Origin: Coriobacteriales bacterium
Lineage (GTDB): Bacteria > Actinomycetota > Coriobacteriia > Coriobacteriales > UBA8131
Direction of reading: 5' to 3'
Assembly: GCA_031282085.1 (NCBI GenBank)
Contig: JAITEK010000036.1
Span: 1 to 7,649 of the forward strand
Length of the DNA stretch: 7,649 nt
In this document: piece after piece, positions 1 to 5,852 of the stretch
Layout of the letters: the number at the start of each line of letters is the position of its first letter
Numbering within the stretch: the first letter of the stretch is position 1
Program-made: the position numbers and the translations under genes
Notes under the pieces: model-generated
Seen by the model: only the letters and a program-made list of their open reading frames with translations
The model's database searches: none
Told to the model about the DNA's origin: nothing

Positions 1-42
1 AGCGGGCGACGCATAGAGAGCGTGCGCAGCACGCGACACACG
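1..42 (+). repeat. Three-hairpin dispersed repeat, copy H (tail only, cut by window edge)
   Basis: This is the last part of the dispersed element that recurs at 1433, 2778, 2881, 3026, 3125, 3224 and 5853. Visible are the end of stem 2 (AGCGGGCGAC, as in the copy at 2778-2855) and a complete third hairpin: GCGTGC, loop GCA, GCACGC at 20-34, followed by the conserved end GACACACGA. It belongs to subfamily II, whose end reads GCGACACAC. The head hairpin would lie left of the window. The element's tail points toward the stop codon of the alcohol dehydrogenase, 43 bp away. The identification rests on comparison with the other copies here. Confidence 0.75.
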
Positions 43-84
43 ATAGCGCCACGCGACGCACACAACGCCGCCTCGCCTTACCTC

Positions 85-1146
85 CTACAGATCGTCAATA
101 TAGACAATCGGCTTGATGAGGTCGGGGGTCTTCGCGTCCATGAGCTTAAAGGCGTCCTCCATCGCGTCAAAGCCATGGAAGGTGTGCGAAATGATCTTGG
201 CGGCGTCAAAACCACGATACTTGATAATCTCCATGAGCTTCTGGATACGCAGCGCGCCGCCGGGGCAGAAGCCGGAGCGGATGTCCTTGTTCGCCATACC
301 GAGGCCCCACGCCAGTGCGGGGAAGCTCAGCGTGTCGCGCGCGTCATAGTAGTTGATGGAGGCGATGTTGCCCATCTCGCGGGTCATCGCAATGGCCTGG
401 GCAAAGGTGTCCTTGTTGCCGCCAGCGATGATAACGCGGTCCGCGCCGCCGCTCGTGAGCTCCAGCACCTGCTCAACGATGTCGCCTTCCTTGTAGCTCA
501 CGATGTCGGTCGCGCCGTATTCGCGGGCAATCTTCACGCAGTTGGGACGCGTGCCGATGCCGATGATGCGTCCCGCGCCGCGCAGGGCCGCGCCGCCAAC
601 CGCCATCAGGCCCACCGGCCCGATGCCGATGACCACAACGGTGTCGCCAAACTGCACGTCGGCCATCTCAACACCATAAAAACCGGTCGACATCATGTCT
701 ACGGTCATAAGCGCCTGCTCGGGGGTGACGCCCTCAAGCAGATGGGTGAGATTGGCGTCGGCGTGGATGACGTGGAAGAACTCCGCCATAACGCCGTCCT
801 CGGTGTTGATGAACTTAAAGCTCCCAAAAGGCCGCCCGTCGTGCGAGAAGCTCTTGCCATGCTGAATGCCCAGCTCAAGCCAGTTGGGGGTCACGCAGGG
901 CACCACTACAAAGTCGCCCACCTTAAACCGCGTGACCTCCGCGCCGACCTCAACCACCGTACCAACCGCCTCGTGCCCCAAAATCATGTTCTCCTTGGGA
1001 CCCGAGCCGCCGTGCATCGAGTGAGTGTCCGAGCTGCAAGGCGCCACAATCGTCGGCGTAACGATAGCGTCATACGCCCCGCAAGCGGGCCGCTCCTTCT
1101 CCAACCAACCGGGATTATTCACACTGAACATACCGTAACCACGCAT
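85..1146 (-). CDS. Zinc-dependent NADP(H)-type secondary alcohol dehydrogenase
   Basis: A 353-residue medium-chain dehydrogenase that interconverts secondary alcohols and ketones (or alcohols and aldehydes) in the cytoplasm. It resembles, as I recall the sequences, the Clostridium beijerinckii and Thermoanaerobacter brockii enzymes along its whole length. Catalytic zinc ligands are visible: Cys37 (in APCSSD), His58-Glu59 (LGHE) and Asp150 (VDMMSTGF). The Rossmann glycine motif is GIGPVG at 174-179. Gly198-Thr199-Arg200 and Tyr218 match the residues that bind the NADP 2'-phosphate in those enzymes. The four-cysteine structural-zinc lobe of horse-liver-type enzymes is absent, as in the clostridial group. 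I chose the ATG at 1144-1146 because AGGAGG lies five bases upstream; an upstream in-frame ATG (1269) would add 41 residues without homology. It is a single-gene unit, divergent from the dGTPase gene. The physiological substrate is not determined by sequence. Confidence 0.93.
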   Translation of the reverse strand: MRGYGMFSVNNPGWLEKERPACGAYDAIVTPTIVAPCSSDTHSMHGGSGPKENMILGHEAVGTVVEVGAEVTRFKVGDFVVVPCVTPNWLELGIQHGKSFSHDGRPFGSFKFINTEDGVMAEFFHVIHADANLTHLLEGVTPEQALMTVDMMSTGFYGVEMADVQFGDTVVVIGIGPVGLMAVGGAALRGAGRIIGIGTRPNCVKIAREYGATDIVSYKEGDIVEQVLELTSGGADRVIIAGGNKDTFAQAIAMTREMGNIASINYYDARDTLSFPALAWGLGMANKDIRSGFCPGGALRIQKLMEIIKYRGFDAAKIISHTFHGFDAMEDAFKLMDAKTPDLIKPIVYIDDL

Positions 1147-1151
1147 ACGTA

Positions 1152-1157
1152 CCTCCT
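1152..1157 (-). promoter_or_regulatory. Ribosome binding site of the alcohol dehydrogenase
   Basis: Read on the minus strand this is AGGAGG, five bases before the ATG at 1144-1146. It decides the start against the longer open frame that begins at 1269. Confidence 0.85.
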
Positions 1158-1166
1158 GATTCCCAT

Positions 1167-1180
1167 GAACGCTCGCGTTC
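1167..1180. promoter_or_regulatory. Perfect 14-bp palindrome in the alcohol dehydrogenase leader, possible operator
   Basis: GAACGC and GCGTTC are separated by two bases, 20 bp before the dehydrogenase start codon and 9 bp before its ribosome binding site. The position suits a repressor operator or a small leader hairpin. No regulator gene is adjacent and no promoter hexamers could be matched confidently around it, so the function is an inference. Confidence 0.35.
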
Positions 1181-1340
1181 GTTTTACTTGCAAACACCGT
1201 GGGCAGACCCCGTGTCGCCCCAGGTAATTGTACGTGATGCTGATGAAGGGCTACGGGGCGATTAGTCAACGTGCTCGCCAGTGGAGCCTGTAGACCGTGA
1301 GCGCGCCCAAAAAGACATATGAGCCCGTGAGACCAGTATG

Positions 1341-1393
1341 ATTCCCGACGAACCCGGTGCTCAGCAACCCCGGGAATATGATATATATAAAGA
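1341..1393. other. Inverted repeat and AT-rich segment in the divergent intergenic region
   Basis: The region between the two divergent genes (1147-1552) holds no convincing gene. At 1341-1347 and 1371-1377 lie perfect 7-base inverted arms (ATTCCCG / CGGGAAT) 23 bases apart. They are followed by the most AT-rich stretch of the window (about 1376-1393, with alternating TA). The arms resemble the outer part of the head hairpin of the dispersed repeat next door, so this may be a decayed head with an insertion. Two TATGAT hexamers (1337-1342 and 1377-1382) look like -10 boxes, but neither has a recognisable -35 box at normal spacing. Confidence 0.3.
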
Positions 1394-1432
1394 TACGCAG
1401 GAACAACTCCTACGACATGGGGCGCGCTGCAA

Positions 1433-1516
1433 TCGTGTGTCGCGTGCTATGCGCGCTTTTGATGCGGAGATAGCTGCTGACGCAGCCAAAGATTCCCGGA
1501 CAAGCCCGGGGATGAC
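1433..1516 (-). repeat. Three-hairpin dispersed repeat, copy G
   Basis: Minus-strand orientation, with the head at 1491-1516. Stem 1 is ATCCCCGG / CCGGGAAT with one mismatch and loop GCTTGT. Stem 2 is GCTGC / GCAGC with loop GTCA. Stem 3 is GCGCGC / GCACGC with loop ATA and one C-A mismatch. The end GCGACACACGA places it in subfamily II. It is the most diverged copy and the only one in a divergent intergenic region; its head ends 36 bp before the chosen dGTPase start. The small open frame crossing it (1338-1538) is judged non-coding. Confidence 0.7.
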
Positions 1517-1542
1517 AAAAGGGGTCATGCGGGAATGACAAC

Positions 1543-1547
1543 GAGGT
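1543..1547 (+). promoter_or_regulatory. Ribosome binding site deciding the dGTPase-like start
   Basis: GAGGT lies five bases before the ATG at 1553. The upstream in-frame ATG at 1535 has only GGGA directly abutting it, or AAGGGG ten bases away, so 1553 is preferred. Confidence 0.55.
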
Positions 1548-1552
1548 CGCTT

Positions 1553-2767
1553 ATGGTGTATCGGAAACTTGCAGATGAAGTGGCTCGGCGGATTGAGTAC
1601 GATCGCGCCGACCCTGCCTGGCGCAATGAGTATCGCACGGACGATGATGCGGCGCTCAGACGCAACGCGGCGCGCGATGTGGCAACGTTGTGGCGGCCTG
1701 CTTTTGTGCGGGACGCAGAGAAGGTGCTGCACTCGCCGTATTACAACCGTCTGTCGGACAAGACGCAGGTGTTCTCGCTGTTCAAGAACGATGACCTCAC
1801 GCGCCGCTCGTTACACGTGCAGCTCGTCTCGCGCATTGCACGCAGCATCGGCGCAGTGCTCGGCCTCAACACCGACCTTATCGAGGCCATCGCGCTGGGT
1901 CACGACATCGGTCACACGCCCTTTGGGCACGCGGGCGAGCGCTTTCTCAGCGCGCTGTACCATGCGCATACGGGGCGGTTCTTTGACCACAACGTTCACA
2001 GCGTGCGCGTGCTCGACGGCATCTTTCGGCACAACCTCAGCATCCAGACGCTCAGCGGCATTCTGTGCCACAACGGGGAGTTTGAGCAGCAGGAATACCG
2101 GCCCCAGGCGCTTGCGGATTTTGAGGAGTTCGACGGGCTGATTGAGCGCTGCTACCAGCATGACGTGTCGATACAGGGCCTGGTGCCCTCGACCCTTGAG
2201 GGTTGCATCGTGCGCATCAGCGACATGATCGCCTACGTGGGCAAGGACCGCCAGGACGCCGAGCGCACAGCCGAGCGCGACCGCCTCCCCTCCTATGAGA
2301 TAACGGACGTGGGCGTGCACAACGCCGAGATTATCAACAACCTCACGGTGGACCTCATCGAGAACAGCTACGGCAAGGACCACCTGCTGTTCAGCGAGAA
2401 GGCCTTTGCGGCGCTTGCCGGTATCAAGAAGGAGAACTACCAGCTCATCTACGACAACGAGCGGATAAACCGCACGAGCACGGACTTGGTTGAGGCAATG
2501 TTCGGGCGGTTGTATGAGCGGCTACGCAGCGATCTGCTGGCGGGCGATGAGCGCTCGTATATCTTCAGGCATCACATCGCCTTTGTTGAGCGATTGCGCA
2601 AGCTGTATCGCGACGGGCGGCCCCGCTATCGCGAGGAGGCGCCCGACCAGATCGTTGTGGACTACCTCGCCAGCATGACCGACGACTATTTTGTTGATTT
2701 GCACGCGCTGCTGTTCCCGCAGGAGACGGCTATTGAGTATGTGCCGTACTTTAAGCCGGCGGGGTAA
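1553..2767 (+). CDS. HD-domain dNTP triphosphohydrolase (dGTPase-like)
   Basis: A 404-residue cytoplasmic protein of the dGTPase family, which hydrolyses deoxynucleoside triphosphates to the nucleoside and tripolyphosphate and so affects dNTP pools. The N-terminal part has the family motif for a DNA- or substrate-contacting region (YNRLSDKTQVF, about 64-74). The HD metal site is complete: His88 (RRSLHVQ), His117-Asp118 (LGHDIGHTPFGH) and Asp224 (VRISDMIAYVGKD). HNVHS at 146-150 also fits the family active site. Length is within the usual range for the shorter dGTPase-like group. The start at 1553 is chosen for its ribosome binding site; starting at 1535 would give 410 residues beginning MTTRSLM. 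It is a lone gene flanked by repeat copies at both ends; the stop is 10 bp from copy F. Which dNTP it prefers cannot be read from the sequence. Confidence 0.93.
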   Translation: MVYRKLADEVARRIEYDRADPAWRNEYRTDDDAALRRNAARDVATLWRPAFVRDAEKVLHSPYYNRLSDKTQVFSLFKNDDLTRRSLHVQLVSRIARSIGAVLGLNTDLIEAIALGHDIGHTPFGHAGERFLSALYHAHTGRFFDHNVHSVRVLDGIFRHNLSIQTLSGILCHNGEFEQQEYRPQALADFEEFDGLIERCYQHDVSIQGLVPSTLEGCIVRISDMIAYVGKDRQDAERTAERDRLPSYEITDVGVHNAEIINNLTVDLIENSYGKDHLLFSEKAFAALAGIKKENYQLIYDNERINRTSTDLVEAMFGRLYERLRSDLLAGDERSYIFRHHIAFVERLRKLYRDGRPRYREEAPDQIVVDYLASMTDDYFVDLHALLFPQETAIEYVPYFKPAG

Positions 2768-2777
2768 CTGGGCAGAG

Positions 2778-2855
2778 TAGTGTGTCGCGCTGCGCGCTCT
2801 TGGCGCGTCGCCCGCTATCGCGGTCGACTGGATTCCGGCATAAAGCCGGAATGAC
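2778..2855 (-). repeat. Three-hairpin dispersed repeat, copy F
   Basis: Minus orientation, with the head at about 2830-2855. Stem 1 is ATTCCGGC / GCCGGAAT with loop TTTAT. Stem 2 is GTCGACCGC / GCGGGCGAC with one mismatch and loop GATA. Stem 3 is GCGC / GCGC with loop GCA. It ends in GCGACACACTA (subfamily II). The tail lies 10 bp after the dGTPase stop codon. It forms a direct pair with copy E, with a 103-bp offset. Confidence 0.8.
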
Positions 2856-2880
2856 GAGTGGAAGACCCGCGCGTCAGCAG

Positions 2881-2959
2881 TAGTGTGTCGCGCTGTCGCG
2901 CTCTCTAAGCGTCGCTCGCTATCGCTCGCGACTGGATTCTGGGACAAGCCCAGAATGAC
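2881..2959 (-). repeat. Three-hairpin dispersed repeat, copy E
   Basis: Minus orientation. Stem 1 is ATTCTGGG / CCCAGAAT with loop CTTGT. Stem 2 is GTCGCGAGC / GCGAGCGAC with a tandem G-A/A-G mismatch and loop GATA. Stem 3 is GCGC / GCGC with loop GACA. It ends in GCGACACACTA (subfamily II). It is separated from copy F by a 25-bp unrelated spacer. Its head faces the heads of copies A-C across 66 bp. Confidence 0.8.
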
Positions 2960-3025
2960 GGGCAAAGGGAAGGGCAACGTCCGGAGGACGGGCGGAAAAT
3001 GGGCGCGCCGTGTTCTTTTTCGTTT
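2960..3025. other. Junction between oppositely oriented repeat groups, with a possible weak terminator
   Basis: This 66-bp segment separates the minus-oriented copies F and E from the plus-oriented copies A-C. It contains a short hairpin (CGTCC, loop GGA, GGACG at 2978-2990) and, 22 bp further right, a T-rich run at 3013-3025. On the plus strand this could weakly terminate dGTPase transcription, but the stem-to-T spacing is too long for a standard intrinsic terminator. No gene is visible here. Confidence 0.25.
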
Positions 3026-3114
3026 GTCACCCCGGCTTTATGCCGGGGTCCAACCGGGTGCGATAGCGACCGGACTTACTCAACACCGCGGGACGCGCAG
3101 CGTCCTCGTGACAC
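3026..3114 (+). repeat. Three-hairpin dispersed repeat, copy A (tandem unit 1)
   Basis: First unit of a tandem array with a 99-bp period. Stem 1 is ACCCCGGC / GCCGGGGT with loop TTTAT. Stem 2 is CCGGGTGC / GCGACCGG with loop GATA, one mismatch and one wobble. Stem 3 is GGACGC / GCGTCC with loop GCA, followed by CTCGTGACAC (subfamily I). Open frames crossing the array are repeat artefacts: the period is a multiple of three, so the same peptide recurs in each unit. Confidence 0.85.
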
Positions 3115-3124
3115 GACTTCGTCC

Positions 3125-3213
3125 GTCACCCCGGCTTTATGCCGGGGTCCAACCGGCGGCGGAGGCCGCCGGGTACGCTATACACCACGGGATGCGCAGC
3201 CTTCTTGCGGCAC
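3125..3213 (+). repeat. Three-hairpin dispersed repeat, copy B (tandem unit 2)
   Basis: The 28-bp head is identical to units 1 and 3. Stem 2 is a perfect 8-bp helix (CCGGCGGC / GCCGCCGG) with loop GGAG, although its sequence differs from the neighbours at several positions on both arms. Stem 3 (GGATGC / GCCTTC, loop GCA) is weakened by a mismatch and a wobble. The body is more diverged than in A and C, which are nearly identical to each other. Confidence 0.83.
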
Positions 3214-3223
3214 TATTCCGTTC

Positions 3224-3311
3224 GTCACCCCGGCTTTATGCCGGGGTCCAATCGGGCGCGATAGCGACCGGACTTACTCAACCCGCGGGACGCGCAGCGT
3301 CCTCGTGACAC
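3224..3311 (+). repeat. Three-hairpin dispersed repeat, copy C (tandem unit 3)
   Basis: The body is nearly identical to copy A: stem 2 TCGGGCGC / GCGACCGG with loop GATA, stem 3 GGACGC / GCGTCC with loop GCA, and end CTCGTGACAC. Its end merges into a 12-bp perfect palindrome (ACACGGCCGTGT, 3308-3319). The tail lies 14 bp before the last base of the HAD phosphatase stop codon. Confidence 0.85.
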
Positions 3312-3325
3312 GGCCGTGTGTCGTG

Positions 3326-4294
3326 CTACCGCGCGGCGAGTAAAGCGTGGGCGAATTCTACCCAGCCGTCGGCGGTGGGGGCCTCGGTGCACAGGGGCGC
3401 GGCGGCGCAGGCGGGGCGCGCGCTCAGGACGGCGCACACCGCGTCTGAGCGTAGGGCGTTGGCAACCACAACCAGGGAGCCTGTGTGCTCACCCATCTCC
3501 ATGTCCGCCGCCGCGTCGCCGATGGCAAGCGTCTGCTCGGGGGCAAGGCCGCGCCGCGCGATGTCTGCCGCGACGGCCCGCGCCTTGGAGGCGCCGCGGG
3601 GCACCAGGTGGTAGATGTGTATCTCGGGGCAATCGACCAGCGTATGTGCCTGCGGATGAATCTGCCCGTTGTCCGAGAGCCGCAGGGGGAGGCGCTCGTT
3701 TGCCAAAAGCTCCTGCGCGCGCTCAGCATCCACAAAACCCCGGAAAGCGTGCGTTACCATGCGCCTGCCGGGGTAGGGGCGATGCGGCTCGAGCCGACCG
3801 GGGAAGGCGGCCAGCAACCGGCCGACCACCCCGCTCTCCTCGATAAGCTGATACGGGGTCACCTCCGCGGGCAGCTCGCCGGGGGCGAGGCCGGGGGCGA
3901 GCACCACATCTGCCCAATCTCCCAGCTCATAGGTAGTACGGGCGGTGGCGCCAAAGCCCTCAAGCACGAGGCAGCCGAGCTCGCCGATGAAGGTATTGAG
4001 GTTGAGCATACGCAGGAACTCCTGGCCCTGGACGCCGTTGCGTCCGGTGACGAGGATTACCTCCACGCCGGCGCGCTTGAGGGCGACGAGGGCCTCAGCC
4101 AGCGCGGTGGACGACTCACCGGCATGGTTGGTGAGCAACCGGCCGCCGGGGGCGAGCAGCGTGCCGTCGAGGTCGGTGTAGATGTGGGTGATCCGCGCGA
4201 GACGGGCGCGTGCGGCAGGCGCCGTTACGGGGATGAGGCCGTCAGATTCGGCGGGCGCGCCCCCCTTCCACAAATTGTTTACTGTAGTGCCCAT
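3326..4294 (-). CDS. HAD-superfamily hydrolase, Cof/sugar-phosphatase type (subclass IIB)
   Basis: A 322-residue cytoplasmic phosphatase-like protein. All four HAD motifs are visible: motif I DLDGTLL with nucleophile Asp41 and acid/base Asp43; motif II Thr83 in LVTGR; motif III Lys237 in GASKARA; motif IV GDAAAD at 259-264. The long insertion between motifs II and III (about 100-230) is the C2-type cap that marks subclass IIB, whose members dephosphorylate sugar phosphates, phosphoglycolate-like compounds or flavin intermediates. The first 35 residues precede the usual start of the fold and look unstructured. The start is supported by AAGGGA five bases before the ATG. It is a single gene, divergent from the radical SAM gene and convergent with dGTPase across the repeat cluster. 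The substrate cannot be assigned. Confidence 0.88.
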   Translation of the reverse strand: MGTTVNNLWKGGAPAESDGLIPVTAPAARARLARITHIYTDLDGTLLAPGGRLLTNHAGESSTALAEALVALKRAGVEVILVTGRNGVQGQEFLRMLNLNTFIGELGCLVLEGFGATARTTYELGDWADVVLAPGLAPGELPAEVTPYQLIEESGVVGRLLAAFPGRLEPHRPYPGRRMVTHAFRGFVDAERAQELLANERLPLRLSDNGQIHPQAHTLVDCPEIHIYHLVPRGASKARAVAADIARRGLAPEQTLAIGDAAADMEMGEHTGSLVVVANALRSDAVCAVLSARPACAAAPLCTEAPTADGWVEFAHALLAAR

Positions 4295-4348
4295 ATTTGT
4301 CCCTTATATGCTAGAGTAGATGCACTTAGAAATGCTCTTGAGAAGGAC

Positions 4349-4357
4349 AGTATAGCA
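4349..4357 (-). promoter_or_regulatory. Putative extended -10 promoter of the HAD phosphatase gene
   Basis: On the minus strand the sequence reads TGCTATACT, an extended -10 element (TGN then a near-consensus TATAAT hexamer). It would place the transcript start roughly 45-50 bases before the ATG at 4294. The -35 region is not convincing, which is acceptable for extended -10 promoters. The support is sequence only. Confidence 0.4.
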
Positions 4358-4394
4358 GAGGGAACCGCCGTCCTTGCGCTTCGGCTTGCGTATC

Positions 4395-4420
4395 GGCGGC
4401 GCCCAACGCTGTTTGGGCCG
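4395..4420. other. GC-rich imperfect inverted repeat upstream of the radical SAM gene
   Basis: GGCG-(GC bulge)-GCCCAA pairs with TTGGGC-CGCC around a six-base loop, giving ten base pairs with a two-base bulge. No T-run follows on either strand, so it is not a standard terminator. It lies about 50 bp before the SD-masking hairpin and could be part of the same leader or an operator. The function is unknown. Confidence 0.3.
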
Positions 4421-4471
4421 CCACGGCGTGGGGGTTTGCGGTTTATAAGACGGGTGCGTGTCGGATGCAAG

Positions 4472-4514
4472 GAGGCTCCACACACGGCCAAAGACGGATT
4501 GGTGAAGGAGCCTC
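4472..4514 (+). promoter_or_regulatory. Leader hairpin that would mask the ribosome binding site of the radical SAM gene
   Basis: GAGGCTCC at 4472-4479 is perfectly complementary to GGAGCCTC at 4507-4514, which contains the GGAG of the Shine-Dalgarno sequence (GAAGGAG) and directly abuts the ATG at 4515. Inside the 27-base loop, CCAA (4488-4491) can pair with TTGG (4499-4502), extended by a G-U pair, adding an inner helix. Formation of the outer stem would block ribosome access. The left arm itself begins with AAGGAGG, a decoy SD with no suitable start codon after it. This suggests translational control by a ligand, temperature or an upstream event, but the trigger is unknown. The pairing is visible; the regulation is inferred. 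Confidence 0.55.
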
Positions 4515-5843
4515 ATGCTCTCAGAACGCATACAGTCCCGGATGCTGCGGTTGCTCAACCACCGCTACCTGGGACTCAAGGCCACGGAGAAGACCAAGTT
4601 GCCCGGGCCTCATCCCCAGCAGGACTACATGCTCTATGCTCATGTGCCCTTTTGCGAGCGGCTCTGCCCGTATTGCTCGTTTAACCGCTATCCCTTCTCC
4701 GAGGAGCGGGCGGTGCCGTACTTTAAGAACCTCCGCCGTGAGATGCTCATGCTCAAGGAGATGGGCTACCGCTTTACCTCGCTGTACGTGGGAGGCGGCA
4801 CGCCCACTATTATGATTGACGAGTTGTGCGAGACCATCGACCTGGCGCGCGAGCTGTTTCCGCTGCAGGAGGTCTCGAGCGAGACCAACCCCAACCATCT
4901 CACCGGCAAGATAGTGAACAAGCTCGAGGGACGCGTGCAGCGCCTGAGCGTAGGGGTCCAGAGTTTTAACGACGGCTTGCTCCAGCAGATGGAGCGCTAC
5001 GGCAAGTACGGCTCCGGCCTTGAGACCCTGGAGCGCATCCTGGCCGTGGCGGACCGCTTCGTCAGCCTCAACGTGGACATGATCTTCAACTTCCCCAGCC
5101 AGACAGAGGAGATGCTCGTCCAGGACCTCTCCTACATCCTCAAAAGCGGCGCGAACCAGGTGACCTTCTACCCGCTCATGGCGTCACCGGCTGTGGCGCA
5201 TTCGCTCGCCGAGACCATCGGACAGGTGGACTACCGGCGCGAGGAGCGGTACTACCGGCTCATCTGCGAGACCCTCGCCGACGGGGAGAACTCGCCGTAC
5301 ACCCTCGGCAGCGCCTGGACCTTTAACGCGCGCGGCGACACAGCCACCAGCGCCACGCCGATGATAGACGAGTACATTGTCGATTACGAGGAGTACCCCT
5401 CCATCGGCTCGGGCGGCCTGAGCTACCTCGACGGCAGCCTGTACGTAAACACCTTCTCGGTGCAGGACTACAACGAGGCCATCGAGGCGGGACGCATGAG
5501 CATCGTGGGGCGCACGCGCTTTACCAAATGGGACCGCATGCGCTACCGCTTTATGATGCAGCTGTTCGGCCTACGGCTCGACAAGCGTCAGTGGAAGCAG
5601 GATTTTGGCTGCTCGGTGGCGCGCGGGCTGCCCTTTGAGTACACGTTCTTTAAGATGGTGGGCGCTATTGCCTATGAGGATGATGACGAGATACTGTTGA
5701 GCGCAAAAGGCCGCTACCTCATGGTGGCGTTGATGCGCGAGTTCTTTATCGGCGTGAACAAGGTACGCGACCAGGCACGCGCCCGCCTCACCGGCGAGGA
5801 GCGCGAGCTCCTCTTCGGCGAGTGCTGCGCCGTTGGGGTATAG
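4515..5843 (+). CDS. HemN/HemW-like radical SAM protein (coproporphyrinogen III oxidase family)
   Basis: A 442-residue cytoplasmic radical S-adenosylmethionine protein. The iron-sulphur cluster motif CxxxCxxC is Cys47, Cys51, Cys54 (PFCERLCPYC). SAM-binding features follow: GGGTPT at 93-98, ETNP at 123-126 and SVGVQSF at 145-151, in the order seen in HemN, HemW and ChuW/HutW proteins. The C-terminal third (about 340-442) carries a winged-helix-like HemN_C region. In place of the HNxxYW haem-contact motif of HemW there is DEYIVDYEEY followed by SIGSGGLSYL. It is therefore unlikely to be an orthodox HemW, and it may be a haem- or tetrapyrrole-acting relative such as an anaerobic haem-processing enzyme. 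The start is supported by GAAGGAG four bases upstream. It is convergent with the cytochrome gene, whose product needs haem, but no operon link exists. Confidence 0.88.
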   Translation: MLSERIQSRMLRLLNHRYLGLKATEKTKLPGPHPQQDYMLYAHVPFCERLCPYCSFNRYPFSEERAVPYFKNLRREMLMLKEMGYRFTSLYVGGGTPTIMIDELCETIDLARELFPLQEVSSETNPNHLTGKIVNKLEGRVQRLSVGVQSFNDGLLQQMERYGKYGSGLETLERILAVADRFVSLNVDMIFNFPSQTEEMLVQDLSYILKSGANQVTFYPLMASPAVAHSLAETIGQVDYRREERYYRLICETLADGENSPYTLGSAWTFNARGDTATSATPMIDEYIVDYEEYPSIGSGGLSYLDGSLYVNTFSVQDYNEAIEAGRMSIVGRTRFTKWDRMRYRFMMQLFGLRLDKRQWKQDFGCSVARGLPFEYTFFKMVGAIAYEDDDEILLSAKGRYLMVALMREFFIGVNKVRDQARARLTGEERELLFGECCAVGV

Positions 5844-5852
5844 GGCGGCTGC

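Noticed and set aside
22..1227. Long plus-strand open frame opposite the alcohol dehydrogenase
   Set aside because: It is antisense to a gene with complete catalytic motifs and a good RBS; its translation shows no recognisable domain and is a codon-bias shadow in high-GC DNA.
1337..1382. Sigma-70 promoters from two TATGAT hexamers
   Set aside because: Neither has a recognisable -35 box at 16-18 bp, and AT-rich repeats make chance matches likely.
1338..1538. 66-codon open frame before the dGTPase gene, overlapping its alternative start
   Set aside because: It runs through repeat copy G and an inverted repeat, has no convincing RBS and resembles nothing known.
3026..3251. CRISPR array (28-bp identical repeats)
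   Set aside because: There are only three units, the 71-bp intervals are related to each other and structured, the same element occurs singly elsewhere, and no cas genes are present.
2883..3343. Open frames with repeating peptides (LYAGVQ, TPALCRGP) across the repeat cluster
   Set aside because: The peptides are translations of the hairpin heads; the 99-bp period preserves frame, so the repetition is a DNA-repeat artefact and there is no RBS or domain.
3485..4684. 399-codon plus-strand frame opposite the HAD phosphatase
   Set aside because: It overlaps two well-supported genes and the leader hairpin and has no domain features.
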